Source: Flavobacteriales bacterium (GTDB lineage: Bacteria; Bacteroidota; Bacteroidia; UBA10329). From it: DNA of 46,707 nucleotides. The translations under genes and the position numbers were made by a program. Each line of letters begins with the position of its first letter. The stretch's first letter is position 1. The stretch covers positions 1 through 46,707 of the forward strand of contig JAIOYP010000030.1 in assembly GCA_021741155.1 (NCBI GenBank). Direction: 5' to 3'. Shown here piece by piece: positions 39,407-46,707 of this stretch. Below the pieces are notes generated by a model, which ran no database searches, had not been told where the DNA came from, and saw only the letters and a program-made list of their open reading frames with translations.

Positions 39407-40873
39407 ATGAACGAACTACCATCAAAAGTTGACATTGTAGTTATAGGAACTGGTTTTGCTGGCGTTTGCATGGGTATTCAGCTCCTCAAAAACGGTTTTA
39501 CGGATTTCGTCATTCTCGAACGGGCCAACGATGTAGGCGGAACGTGGCGCGACAACACCTATCCTGGGGCTGCTTGCGATGTGCATTCTCCTCTCTATTC
39601 TTTCTCATTTGAGCCAAATCCAAACTGGAGTCGCATGTTTTCGGGCCACAAGGAGATTTACGATTACACGTGGCATTGCGTGCGGAAATACGGTTTGGAG
39701 AAATACATCCGTTTTGAGCGTTCCATTTTGGGGGGTGATTATGATGCTGCCAAAGCAGAATGGACCATCAACCTAGCCGATGGCAGCAGCATTTTGTGCA
39801 ACAAATGGATTAACGGCATGGGTCCGCTCAATCGACCTGTATTTCCAAATTTGGAAGGACTAACGGAGTTTGAAGGCACGTCTTTTCACTCATCAGAATG
39901 GAATCACGCTTACGATTTAAGCGATAAGAAGGTAGCTGTGATTGGTACGGGTGCGAGTGCAATTCAGATTGTCCCAAGCATTGCCAAAAAGGTGAAGGAA
40001 CTCACCCTCTTTCAACGAACGGCAGCATGGATTATTAGTAAACCAGACCGTAAGATGACAGAGACGGAGAAATGGCTTTTTAAGCACGTTCCGTTCATTC
40101 AGAAACTCTATCGCTGGCGCGTGTATTGGCAAAATGAGGTAACGGCCATTGTGCTGGTTTACCGTCCGCATTTGGCAAGAGTTATTCAAGGACTAGGCAT
40201 CAAACAACTGCACAAAGGCATTAAGAGTAAAACACTGCGGCAGAAACTCAAGCCCAATTACAGCATGGGTTGCAAGCGTATTTTGCCTTCAAACCACTTC
40301 TACCCCGCTTTAGAACGCTCAAATGTTCACCTGAATACCGATGGCATTCTGCGCATATCAGAAAACGGAATTGTAGACAAGGGCGGACGAGAAACCAAGG
40401 TCGATTGCATCATTTACGCCACTGGTTTTGAGGCGGCAGATTTCCCCGCGTGGTTCAAGGTTTCGGGCAATAAAGGCCAGCAGTTGATGGATGTTTGGAA
40501 GGACGGCCCCGAAGCGTACTTGGGCACAACCGTAAGCGGTTTCCCAAACATGTTCATGCTCATTGGCCCCAACACAGGATTGGGCCACACCAGCATGACC
40601 ATTATGATTGAAGCATCTGTTCAATACACCATTTCGTGCTTAAAAGCGCTGCGCGATAAGAACGCCAAAAGCATGGATGTGAAGCCCGAAGTGCAGGCGG
40701 CATTCAATACCGATATTCAGAAGAAACTGGCAAAAACCGTGTGGATGACGGGCGGTTGCAAGAGTTGGTACATCTCTAAAACGGGAAAAAACACCTCGCT
40801 TTGGCCGGGGTTTACCTTCAGTTATATCAATAGAACGAAGAAGGTGAAGACGGAGGAATATATATTGGAGTAG
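39407..40873 (+). CDS. Baeyer-Villiger-type flavin monooxygenase
   Basis: 488 residues. Two dinucleotide loops flank the family fingerprint: GTGFAGVCMG for FAD near residue 14 and GTGASAIQIV for NADPH near 182. Between them is FEGTSFHSSEWNH, which fits FxGxxxHxxxW of Baeyer-Villiger monooxygenases but has Asn where Pro or Asp is usual. GGTWRDNTYPGAACDV is also typical of the class. It could insert oxygen next to a ketone or act as an S/N-oxygenase. It ends the run of pigment-associated flavoproteins; whether it acts on the pigment is unproven. It lies about 120 bp after the CrtISO-like gene, separated by a repeat. Confidence 0.87.
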   Translation: MNELPSKVDIVVIGTGFAGVCMGIQLLKNGFTDFVILERANDVGGTWRDNTYPGAACDVHSPLYSFSFEPNPNWSRMFSGHKEIYDYTWHCVRKYGLEKYIRFERSILGGDYDAAKAEWTINLADGSSILCNKWINGMGPLNRPVFPNLEGLTEFEGTSFHSSEWNHAYDLSDKKVAVIGTGASAIQIVPSIAKKVKELTLFQRTAAWIISKPDRKMTETEKWLFKHVPFIQKLYRWRVYWQNEVTAIVLVYRPHLARVIQGLGIKQLHKGIKSKTLRQKLKPNYSMGCKRILPSNHFYPALERSNVHLNTDGILRISENGIVDKGGRETKVDCIIYATGFEAADFPAWFKVSGNKGQQLMDVWKDGPEAYLGTTVSGFPNMFMLIGPNTGLGHTSMTIMIEASVQYTISCLKALRDKNAKSMDVKPEVQAAFNTDIQKKLAKTVWMTGGCKSWYISKTGKNTSLWPGFTFSYINRTKKVKTEEYILE

Positions 40874-40926
40874 AACTTATTCAGTCCTTCTCAAAACAGA
40901 AAACAATACCTCTCTGAACGGAAATA

Positions 40927-41307
40927 TTAGCAGTACTGCTCTATTTTTTGCCTGATAATCTCCTTATCAATGGGCTTTGAAATAAACTCCTTAACCAGAG
41001 GTTCTTTTTTAGCACGCTCAATATCCTTGGGATTAAGAGATGAAGAGAGAATAATCACATTTAATCTTCGATCAAACTCATTAAGCAAATCAATCATTTG
41101 CCAACCTTCCAAGTACTTCATATTAAGATCGAGGAAAATAAGTTTGGGCGTTACTCCCGTTTTTGCTGCATTAATAATTGCAAGCATAGCCAGATCTCCA
41201 TCATCAAAATATTTGACGCGATGCTCACAAGTGCTGTCCTGCAAAAATTTCTTAATGATAAACCTGAAGGTCAGATCATCATCTACGAACCAAATATCCT
41301 TTTCCAT
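40927..41307 (-). CDS. Single-domain response regulator
   Basis: CheY-like receiver, 126 residues, no output domain. Acidic pocket VDDD (Asp9-Asp11), phospho-acceptor Asp60 in IFLDLNM, Ser88/Ser89 in IILSSS and Lys111 in FISKPID. It starts 1 bp after the stop of the PAS kinase gene and is certainly co-transcribed with it. It probably works through protein-protein contacts in a phosphorelay. Confidence 0.92.
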   Translation of the reverse strand: MEKDIWFVDDDLTFRFIIKKFLQDSTCEHRVKYFDDGDLAMLAIINAAKTGVTPKLIFLDLNMKYLEGWQMIDLLNEFDRRLNVIILSSSLNPKDIERAKKEPLVKEFISKPIDKEIIRQKIEQYC

Positions 41308-41308
41308 C

Positions 41309-42994
41309 TTATGCTTCTTTTAATTCAATTCTCCCAAACTTGACGGTAAATTTGCTCCCTTCACCCACAACGCTTTTTACTTGAACATCGCCATGAAGAC
41401 TAGAAAGCTGATTCTTTATTAAAAACAGTCCGACACCTTTAGATGCTGGATGAGTATGAAACGTTTTGTAAAGCTTAAAGATAGAATCTCCGTGGCGGTT
41501 TAAATCTATTCCTAGACCATTGTCTTTAACCGAAAGGAATACGTCTCCATCATTGATCTTACTATGTATCTCAACCATATTTTTCCTTCGTGGATCGCGA
41601 TACCGAATAGCATTGGAAACCAAATTCAGAATAATGTTATGTACATGATTGACTGGATATATGACCGAATTCGCCTCAGAAAAATCACATGTAATTTTCG
41701 TTTTGGTTTCTTTAATAACCTCTCGAAGTTCAATTAGCACATCTTTAAGAATCTCTTTAAACACTACAACCTGAGGATTAATAGCCTGACTCGTACTGGA
41801 AAGCACTTCTGAGACGTCATCTAATGTCCGCATTAGCACTTCCACACTATCGTTAAGCAGATAGGTAACGGTTTCAATTTCTTCAGGATCTTTTTCCTCT
41901 AAGAGTATTTTGGTTAAAGAGCTCAGGTTTGCGGCCGGAGACCGAATATTGTGCGCGGTGATGTGTGCAAACCGTTCTAATTCTTCGCTTTTAGCCGCAA
42001 GCTCTCTTGCTCTTAGTAGTTCGCTTTGCTGCGATTTACGTTCAGAAATGTCTCTAATGGCGGCACTCACCAAAACTCCTTCTTCGGTTTCTAATGGGCT
42101 TAAGGATATTTCCACAGGAAATTCTTCTCCGCTTTTTCGTTTGCCCAGTAGTTCTAACCCCGCCCCCATTGGCCGTGCATTGGGGTTTCCGAAATAACTA
42201 GTGCGATGACCAGCATGATTTCCCCTAAACTTATCGGGAATCAGTATTTCAACCGGCTTACCAATTAGTTCAGACCTGTTGTATCCAAAAATATTTTCTA
42301 CCTGCCGATTAACCAACTGAATGTTGCCATCGTTACCTACAATTACAACCGCATCTGGCGCAGATTCTAGCAATCCTCTAAACTTAATTTCTGCAAGTTT
42401 CTCCCTAGTCACATCTTGGGCTGTACCTATAAGTTTAGTCACAAATCCGTTTGTTTCAATTGGCTTTCCTCGTCCTCTAATAATGCGACTTTCTCCGTTT
42501 GGGAGCACAAAATTGAACGTGAAATCAAACGATTCTCTTTTCTCTACAGCTGAGCGCACCACAGAAACAATACGTGGTTTTTCTTCGGCAGGCACAAGGC
42601 CAAGAAAACCATGATACTTAGGTTCATAATCTCGGTTTAGGCCAAATATCTTATATATCACATCCGACCATTCCACCTCATTGGTTTCGGTATCCATAAC
42701 CCAAGAACCAACGCCCGAAACTTCTTGAGCCTCATGAAGTGCGGCTGTTCTCTCTGCAACCAAATTTTCTAATTGATGTTTGACCAACTCCATCTCTGCA
42801 ATCTTATCGTTGATTACATCAGTCATTGTTTTTATCCCAAAAAACAGGCCCGTAAACTCATCTTCAATCTCGGGAATTTCGATCCGTTGGTTAAACTCAC
42901 CAACAACGGCAGCCAGAAACACGGGCTCGAAACTGGCAAACGTATCCGCCACCAGTTTTTTATACGCTTCAAGTTCTGGATTATTTTCACTCAT
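41309..42994 (-). CDS. PAS-domain sensor histidine kinase
   Basis: 561 residues, soluble. After an N-terminal helical segment with a coiled coil (about 60-90) come two PAS domains: one near 95-200 (GSWVMDTETNEVEWSDVIYK, ending with the PAC motif GTAQDVTREK) and one near 205-325 (LLESAPDAVVIVGNDGNIQL, ending AAIRDISERK). The phospho-acceptor is His348 in HITAHNIRSPAAN. The ATPase domain has NAIRYRD, DNGLGIDL and GVGLFLIKNQL. It lies between a STAS-like protein gene (3 bp upstream) and a receiver gene (1 bp downstream). The whole looks like a cytosolic sensory unit. Confidence 0.93.
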   Translation of the reverse strand: MSENNPELEAYKKLVADTFASFEPVFLAAVVGEFNQRIEIPEIEDEFTGLFFGIKTMTDVINDKIAEMELVKHQLENLVAERTAALHEAQEVSGVGSWVMDTETNEVEWSDVIYKIFGLNRDYEPKYHGFLGLVPAEEKPRIVSVVRSAVEKRESFDFTFNFVLPNGESRIIRGRGKPIETNGFVTKLIGTAQDVTREKLAEIKFRGLLESAPDAVVIVGNDGNIQLVNRQVENIFGYNRSELIGKPVEILIPDKFRGNHAGHRTSYFGNPNARPMGAGLELLGKRKSGEEFPVEISLSPLETEEGVLVSAAIRDISERKSQQSELLRARELAAKSEELERFAHITAHNIRSPAANLSSLTKILLEEKDPEEIETVTYLLNDSVEVLMRTLDDVSEVLSSTSQAINPQVVVFKEILKDVLIELREVIKETKTKITCDFSEANSVIYPVNHVHNIILNLVSNAIRYRDPRRKNMVEIHSKINDGDVFLSVKDNGLGIDLNRHGDSIFKLYKTFHTHPASKGVGLFLIKNQLSSLHGDVQVKSVVGEGSKFTVKFGRIELKEA

Positions 42995-42997
42995 GGT

Positions 42998-43375
42998 TCA
43001 GTCCTCTTTTAACCATGCAAATGCCTCTTCGTATGAAGTAAAATACCTCATTGGGTTACCAATTACCTTCACCAATCCGTTTACAAAATACTTTACAAAC
43101 AGATTGTTTCCAACAACTGCAAACTTTGTATAATTGGCTGACCGAAGCCACTGAACACCATGCTTCCTTGCTTCTAATTTAATTCCAGTTAAATCTCTAG
43201 CGTCTGCCAGTCCTAGCGGTGGTAAACCACTAGCAGACAGGTCCGCTAAGTATGCATCTGCTTGCGCAAGCGTTTTTGCCAACGGTTCAACCTCCAAATC
43301 GCCATTTAGGACGATTACGGCTATGTAATTTACACTGTCAAACTCGGCATGAGCGCTAGAATGGTATTGGCTCAT
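42998..43375 (-). CDS. SpoIIAA/STAS-like protein
   Basis: 125 residues without signal peptide. The strand-helix pattern and the C-terminal KFAVVGNNLFVKYFVNGLVK, then FTSYEEAFAWLKED, resemble SpoIIAA-like (STAS-type) proteins, in which the last motif is a typical ending. LADARDLTG in the middle aligns with the D-S region of STAS domains. It begins a unit with the PAS kinase and receiver and may be a partner or sensor in that pathway. No enzyme motif is seen. Confidence 0.65.
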   Translation of the reverse strand: MSQYHSSAHAEFDSVNYIAVIVLNGDLEVEPLAKTLAQADAYLADLSASGLPPLGLADARDLTGIKLEARKHGVQWLRSANYTKFAVVGNNLFVKYFVNGLVKVIGNPMRYFTSYEEAFAWLKED

Positions 43376-43441
43376 AAATTTTTAAAATGGTGTAAGCTAA
43401 AGTAAGTGATTTACATGAGGTGCCCTTAATTTAGCAACTTA

Positions 43442-44074
43442 CTACTTCACTTCTTGCTTAAAAGCCTTCCTAAACTTCTCCAGTTTAGGCCCTACCACCA
43501 TCGAGCAATACGAATTCTCGGGATTGTTGGCAAAGTAATCTTGATGGTAATCTTCGGCTGCATAGAACTCAGGCATTGGCGAAATCTCTGTCACGACCGG
43601 AGCGCCATAGGCATCTTCGGCATTGAGGCGGTTCTTGTACTCTTTAGCAAGCATTTCTTGCGTGGCGGTGTGATAGAAAATAACTGAACGGTATTGCGTA
43701 CCAACATCTGCCCCTTGGCGGTTAAGTTGCGTTGGATCATGCGATAGCCAAAAAGCTTCCAAAAGCGTTTCGTATTTCACAATATCGGGGTCATAAGTCA
43801 CCTGAATAACCTCGGCATGGCCTGTTCTTCCTGTACAAACTTCTTTGTAGGATGGATTTTTAACCGTTCCGCCAGCGTAACCAGACACAACACTTGTTAC
43901 GCCTTTCACGTTCAAAAACATGGCTTCAACGCACCAAAAACATCCAGCTCCAAAAGTTGCTTTTTCCAATGCGGCTTCGTTTGTAGTACTCATTTTCTTA
44001 ACTGGTTTTTCGGTTCCGAAAATAGTCATCGCTCCAATGAGAATTGCTGCTACTATGGCGAGTGAATATTTCAT
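43442..44074 (-). CDS. msrA: Peptide methionine-S-sulfoxide reductase MsrA, exported
   Basis: Reduces methionine-S-sulfoxide in proteins. From ATG 44074 it is 210 residues with an N-terminal signal segment (YSLAIVAAILIGAMTIFG), so it acts in the periplasm. The active site is Cys45 in GAGCFWC, followed by TGRTGHAEV and HDPTQLNRQGADVGTQYRS, complete for the family. The frame reaches back to 44092, but ATG 44074 gives the better signal peptide. It follows the outer-membrane protein gene at 44 bp on the same strand. Confidence 0.96.
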   Translation of the reverse strand: MKYSLAIVAAILIGAMTIFGTEKPVKKMSTTNEAALEKATFGAGCFWCVEAMFLNVKGVTSVVSGYAGGTVKNPSYKEVCTGRTGHAEVIQVTYDPDIVKYETLLEAFWLSHDPTQLNRQGADVGTQYRSVIFYHTATQEMLAKEYKNRLNAEDAYGAPVVTEISPMPEFYAAEDYHQDYFANNPENSYCSMVVGPKLEKFRKAFKQEVK

Positions 44075-44117
44075 GGTTTTGTGGTGTATCAACAGTAATT
44101 AGGCATGTAGGTTTAAA

Positions 44118-44969
44118 TCAGAACCCAACCCCTAATCTAATTCCAGGAATGATGAGGTGGCCTACACCTTCTTTCTTCACCTTGGCAGTTACCTGTCCAG
44201 CCTGATCCAAAAACAACTGGTGATAATCGTAATTCACCTGCTTGTAGTTAACGTTGAAAAGTAAGCTGAAGTGACCTTTGTGTCTGCGAGATTGAACTTT
44301 TATTCCAAGTCCAGCACCAGCAATAACCCCTCCTTTCAAGCGGTTGCCATAGTCATCCACATTCCCTCTTGATTTGCCCATTCCCTTAAACGCCATGGCA
44401 TATCCAGCTTCAATGGCATAAAACGGTGTAAAGCGTCCTCTCGTAGGACCATCTCCAGCATGAAACAAATACAGCGGCAAGTAAACACCAGCCAATTCTT
44501 TCTTAGCAAGACCATTCACTTTTGGATTAAACGGGTTTGAAAACACACGGTCTACACCTACTCCAATACCCAAATAGGCAAATCGATTAAACTTATATCC
44601 GTTCACAACTCGTACGCCTCCTTGCACATTCTCTACCAATATCTGTAGTTCATTGAAGTAGCCTTTTTGGCGCGGTTCATAACGGGTAGAATCCATTCCC
44701 CACGGATGATGCCCCCACGAACCGAAGTCGTTCTTCGCATATTCATTCTTTTCCTTGGTAATCTTTTCCACCTCTTCTGCCTTCACAGCAAAAATGTTCC
44801 CATCTCTCGATTCAATCTTGTAGCTCACGTTCGGAACCGTTTCTATAATCATTCCCTTATAGATGCTGCCATCTTTGAGGTAAATAACGTCTTGCATGGC
44901 ATTTTGGGCAAAGCCAGCCAATGGCATAAACGCGGCAATTATGATTAGTATTTTCAGTATTGATTTCAT
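44118..44969 (-). CDS. Predicted outer-membrane beta-barrel protein
   Basis: 283 residues from ATG 44969 with signal peptide MKSILKILIIIAAFMPLAGF, then AQ. Residues 24-65 form a small domain (VIYLKDGSIYKGMIIETVPN and following) as seen in front of Bacteroidota barrel proteins. From about 95 on, alternating strands (GIGVGVDRV, YLPLYLFH, FTPFYAIEAGYAMAF, GVIAGAGLGIKV) end in LGVGF with a terminal Phe, the mark of an outer-membrane barrel. Function unknown. The 45095 upstream extension lacks a signal and is rejected. Confidence 0.8.
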   Translation of the reverse strand: MKSILKILIIIAAFMPLAGFAQNAMQDVIYLKDGSIYKGMIIETVPNVSYKIESRDGNIFAVKAEEVEKITKEKNEYAKNDFGSWGHHPWGMDSTRYEPRQKGYFNELQILVENVQGGVRVVNGYKFNRFAYLGIGVGVDRVFSNPFNPKVNGLAKKELAGVYLPLYLFHAGDGPTRGRFTPFYAIEAGYAMAFKGMGKSRGNVDDYGNRLKGGVIAGAGLGIKVQSRRHKGHFSLLFNVNYKQVNYDYHQLFLDQAGQVTAKVKKEGVGHLIIPGIRLGVGF

Positions 44970-45059
44970 GTTCGTGTATTTAGTGAGTGTAACAAGCATA
45001 TTTCCTGATTGTTGCAATCCAATAAAGAAACACCCCACGAAGGTCTTACAGATTACATT

Positions 45060-45067
45060 TAAGTTTG
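45060..45067 (+). promoter_or_regulatory. Candidate -7 box upstream of the CPBP-like gene
   Basis: TAAGTTTG fits TAnnTTTG. It is 83 bp before ATG 45151. A 12-codon frame (ATG 45070, MKDTLEEDIHHV) lies in the would-be leader. No -33 match is visible. Confidence 0.3.
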
Positions 45068-45150
45068 TAATGAAGGACACACTAGAAGAAGACATCCATC
45101 ACGTTTAACATCGATGTCATGAATATTTGATTAGCGATATTCGCTCTCAG

Positions 45151-46083
45151 ATGAAAACACTCTATCACGCTGTAGCCGATTTTGTAAAGAAGGACTTCAA
45201 TGGCTCAGTCTACGGCATTACCATGCTATTCTTAGCTGTGGCAATGTTTATTAATTACAGCAAAGGAATTGACCTTAATTGGTTTGATACCCGTGGTGGA
45301 TTCAATCAACGATTAGCTTACTACGGATTGCTGTTTGGCGGCACCTATTTCATGACCGCATTACTGGCAGCTAAAGGAGCAGAAACGTCTTATTTAAAAG
45401 ATTGGCGGTTCTGGGCATTGGCCATTTCATTCGTCTTCATTGCCGCCATTCCCAAGTTGCACATTTTTAAATTGATGGATGTGCGTGCTCACGGTTGGAA
45501 CCTGCACGAAATGGTCTTTGCATCACGCAGCCATTTCTTCTTTCATCAAATGGTTATTTCCTTGATTGGATTGGGAATTGTAAAGCTGCTCTTTCATAAA
45601 TGGGTAGCCATCGACTACGGTTTTCGTGCCGATTGGAAAACCTTGAAACCCTACTTCTTTGTGCTTGCTTTGATGGCTCCGCTGGTTATTGGCGCCTCTT
45701 TCTTTCCCGACTTTCAGCACGCTTATCCGCAGTACAAACCGTGGGATTACACCAACGTTTTCAACCTTTCAATTGCACAGCAGACCACCATTTTTGAGAT
45801 ATGTTATTCTACAGGATTCGTAGCTGTGGAAGCCGTTTTTCGTGGTGCGTTAGCCATTACCATGATAAAAGTGATGGGTTCACGAGCCGTGCTTGCCATG
45901 GCATCGTTCTACTGCGTATTTCACTTCGGAAAACCTGCAGGCGAGGCTGTAGGAGCCTTCTTTGGTGGTTACGCATTGGGCGTTCTCGCCATTCATAGTC
46001 GCAGCGTTTTAGGAGGATTGATTGTGCACTTGGGAGTTGCCATGCTGATGGAAAGCATGGGTTATCTTCATTACTTCTTTTAA
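45151..46083 (+). CDS. CPBP-like intramembrane protein, motif 1 incomplete
   Basis: 310 residues with about eight membrane helices. The C-terminal half resembles CPBP (CAAX-processing/bacteriocin-immunity type) membrane proteases: VEAVFRGAL (Glu227, Arg231) as motif 1, YCVFHFGKP with His as motif 2 and GGLIVHLGVAML as motif 3. In active enzymes motif 1 is EExxxR; here the first Glu is Val, so activity is doubtful. The N-terminal half is an extra four-helix region. The start is ATG 45151; a TTG at 45127 in frame is less likely. Role unknown. Confidence 0.72.
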   Translation: MKTLYHAVADFVKKDFNGSVYGITMLFLAVAMFINYSKGIDLNWFDTRGGFNQRLAYYGLLFGGTYFMTALLAAKGAETSYLKDWRFWALAISFVFIAAIPKLHIFKLMDVRAHGWNLHEMVFASRSHFFFHQMVISLIGLGIVKLLFHKWVAIDYGFRADWKTLKPYFFVLALMAPLVIGASFFPDFQHAYPQYKPWDYTNVFNLSIAQQTTIFEICYSTGFVAVEAVFRGALAITMIKVMGSRAVLAMASFYCVFHFGKPAGEAVGAFFGGYALGVLAIHSRSVLGGLIVHLGVAMLMESMGYLHYFF

Positions 46084-46111
46084 GGTATTCCCAGATTAAA
46101 CCTTACAACGA

Positions 46112-46119
46112 TACCTTTG
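46112..46119 (+). promoter_or_regulatory. Candidate -7 box for the haem-binding protein gene
   Basis: TACCTTTG, an exact TAnnTTTG match, 26 nt before ATG 46146, predicting a leader of about 20 nt. Confidence 0.45.
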
Positions 46120-46145
46120 TTAAATCATTTAACGCATTATAAATC

Positions 46146-46577
46146 ATGTCCAAAACCAGAAAAATCCTCGTTCCTATTGTTCTCATTTTAGGACTTATTC
46201 AGTTCATTCCTCACCAAAGGGAAACCGTTGCGGTTGATGCATCGGCTGCGTTCAATACAGACAATATCGAGGTTCAGAACATACTAGATAAGGCCTGTAT
46301 GGATTGCCATTCCAACGAGTCAAAATATCCGTGGTATGCGGAAATTGTGCCTGTAAATTATTTTTTAGACAACCACATTTCTGAAGGTCGCGAGCACCTG
46401 AATTTGTCGGAATGGAATACCTTATCAACCGAAGATCGCAAGGATGCCATTAAGGAAATTGGTGAGGTGATAGAGGAAAAGGAAATGCCGATGCTTTCTT
46501 ACTGGCTCATTCATTGGGATGCCAAGCTGACAGATGCGGAACGGGCAACATTGGTTGAATATTTTAAAACGCTGTAG
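46146..46577 (+). CDS. Haem-binding domain protein (cytochrome-like)
   Basis: 143 residues. An N-terminal membrane anchor or signal (KILVPIVLILGLIQFIP) is followed by a single c-type haem site CMDCH (Cys51, Cys54, His55). The following SNESKYPWYAEIVPVNYFLD and HISEGREHLNLSEWN stretches are typical of the Haem_bd family; a Met in EEKEMPMLSY may be the second ligand. The protein is probably periplasmic and tethered to the inner membrane. The stop codon TAG lies in the left arm of an inverted repeat. Confidence 0.88.
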   Translation: MSKTRKILVPIVLILGLIQFIPHQRETVAVDASAAFNTDNIEVQNILDKACMDCHSNESKYPWYAEIVPVNYFLDNHISEGREHLNLSEWNTLSTEDRKDAIKEIGEVIEEKEMPMLSYWLIHWDAKLTDAERATLVEYFKTL

Positions 46578-46645
46578 GCGCGTATGGAAATACGCCTTTC
46601 CAATAAACCGTGCACCGATATGGGCGTATTTCCATACGCCCCTAC
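46574..46645. repeat. Inverted repeat GTATGGAAATACGCC / GGCGTATTTCCATAC
   Basis: Left arm 46574-46596 and right arm 46622-46645 are complementary over about 23 bp with one small mismatch and a 25-nt loop. It overlaps the stop codon of the haem-binding protein gene and could end its transcript, though no T-run follows. The remaining bases to 46707 show no gene. Confidence 0.7.
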
Positions 46646-46707
46646 ATTGAACCTTGAACGCTAAACTTTGAACGAATTCCAACTCATAGCAGACTTTAAA
46701 CCCATGG

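Noticed and set aside
45070-45108. 12-codon leader peptide before the CPBP-like gene
   Set aside because: Too short, no repeated regulatory codons and no attenuator hairpins after it.

Overview
The window is chromosomal DNA from a member of the Bacteroidota, most likely Flavobacteriales (Cryomorphaceae/Crocinitomicaceae-like; the family is a guess). Pointers are the Bacteroidota form of RNA polymerase omega next to BamD and CoaBC, a DUF4835 protein, a type IX secretion C-terminal sorting domain, TAnnTTTG promoter boxes, weak Shine-Dalgarno signals, moderate GC, and a flexirubin/aryl-polyene pigment locus. No rRNA, tRNA, CRISPR array or intact transposon was found.

Layout. (1) 84-5040, minus strand: housekeeping block recN, DUF4835, coaB, coaC, rpoZ, bamD; CoaBC is split into two overlapping reading frames. 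(2) 5176-10920: a TauE/SafE permease, a small membrane protein, a graveyard of mobile-element remains (including an integrase fragment), lon, and a GlmU-like nucleotidyltransferase. (3) 11183-17997: a visibly AT-richer accessory island with a radical SAM protein whose B12-type domain is tandemly duplicated, an orphan small protein, and a tight histidine kinase / receiver / membrane-protein operon. (4) 18298-40873: the pigment region. A minus-strand operon (ammonia-lyase, FabG, ketosynthase, ACP) diverges from a 1290-residue exporter/acyltransferase/methyltransferase fusion. Then follow a HigA-like regulator, SDRs, a ThDP enzyme, a secreted delta-60-repeat protein, two carotenoid-desaturase-like flavoproteins, a flavin-dependent halogenase candidate and a Baeyer-Villiger-type monooxygenase. 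(5) 40927-46577: a STAS-like/PAS kinase/receiver operon, msrA, an outer-membrane protein, a CPBP-like membrane protein and a haem-binding protein.

How the genes work together (inference). The lyase would make a cinnamate-type starter, ACP, ketosynthase and FabG would extend and reduce a polyene, and the fusion protein would acylate, methylate and export it. The flavoproteins would desaturate, oxygenate or halogenate. Dehydratases, the CoA/ACP ligase and the dialkylresorcinol genes usual for flexirubins are not here and must lie elsewhere if the pathway is complete.

Most unusual observations: a RibD-like deaminase fused to a RecG-type ATPase and winged helix, inserted among pigment genes beside paired direct repeats; a palindromic repeat inserted in frame in the fusion gene; a duplicated 3' end of that gene flanking an orphan HigA gene; a duplicated leader plus start codon of a desaturase-like gene near 27300; and a recurring GCCACAGA stem-loop family between pigment genes.
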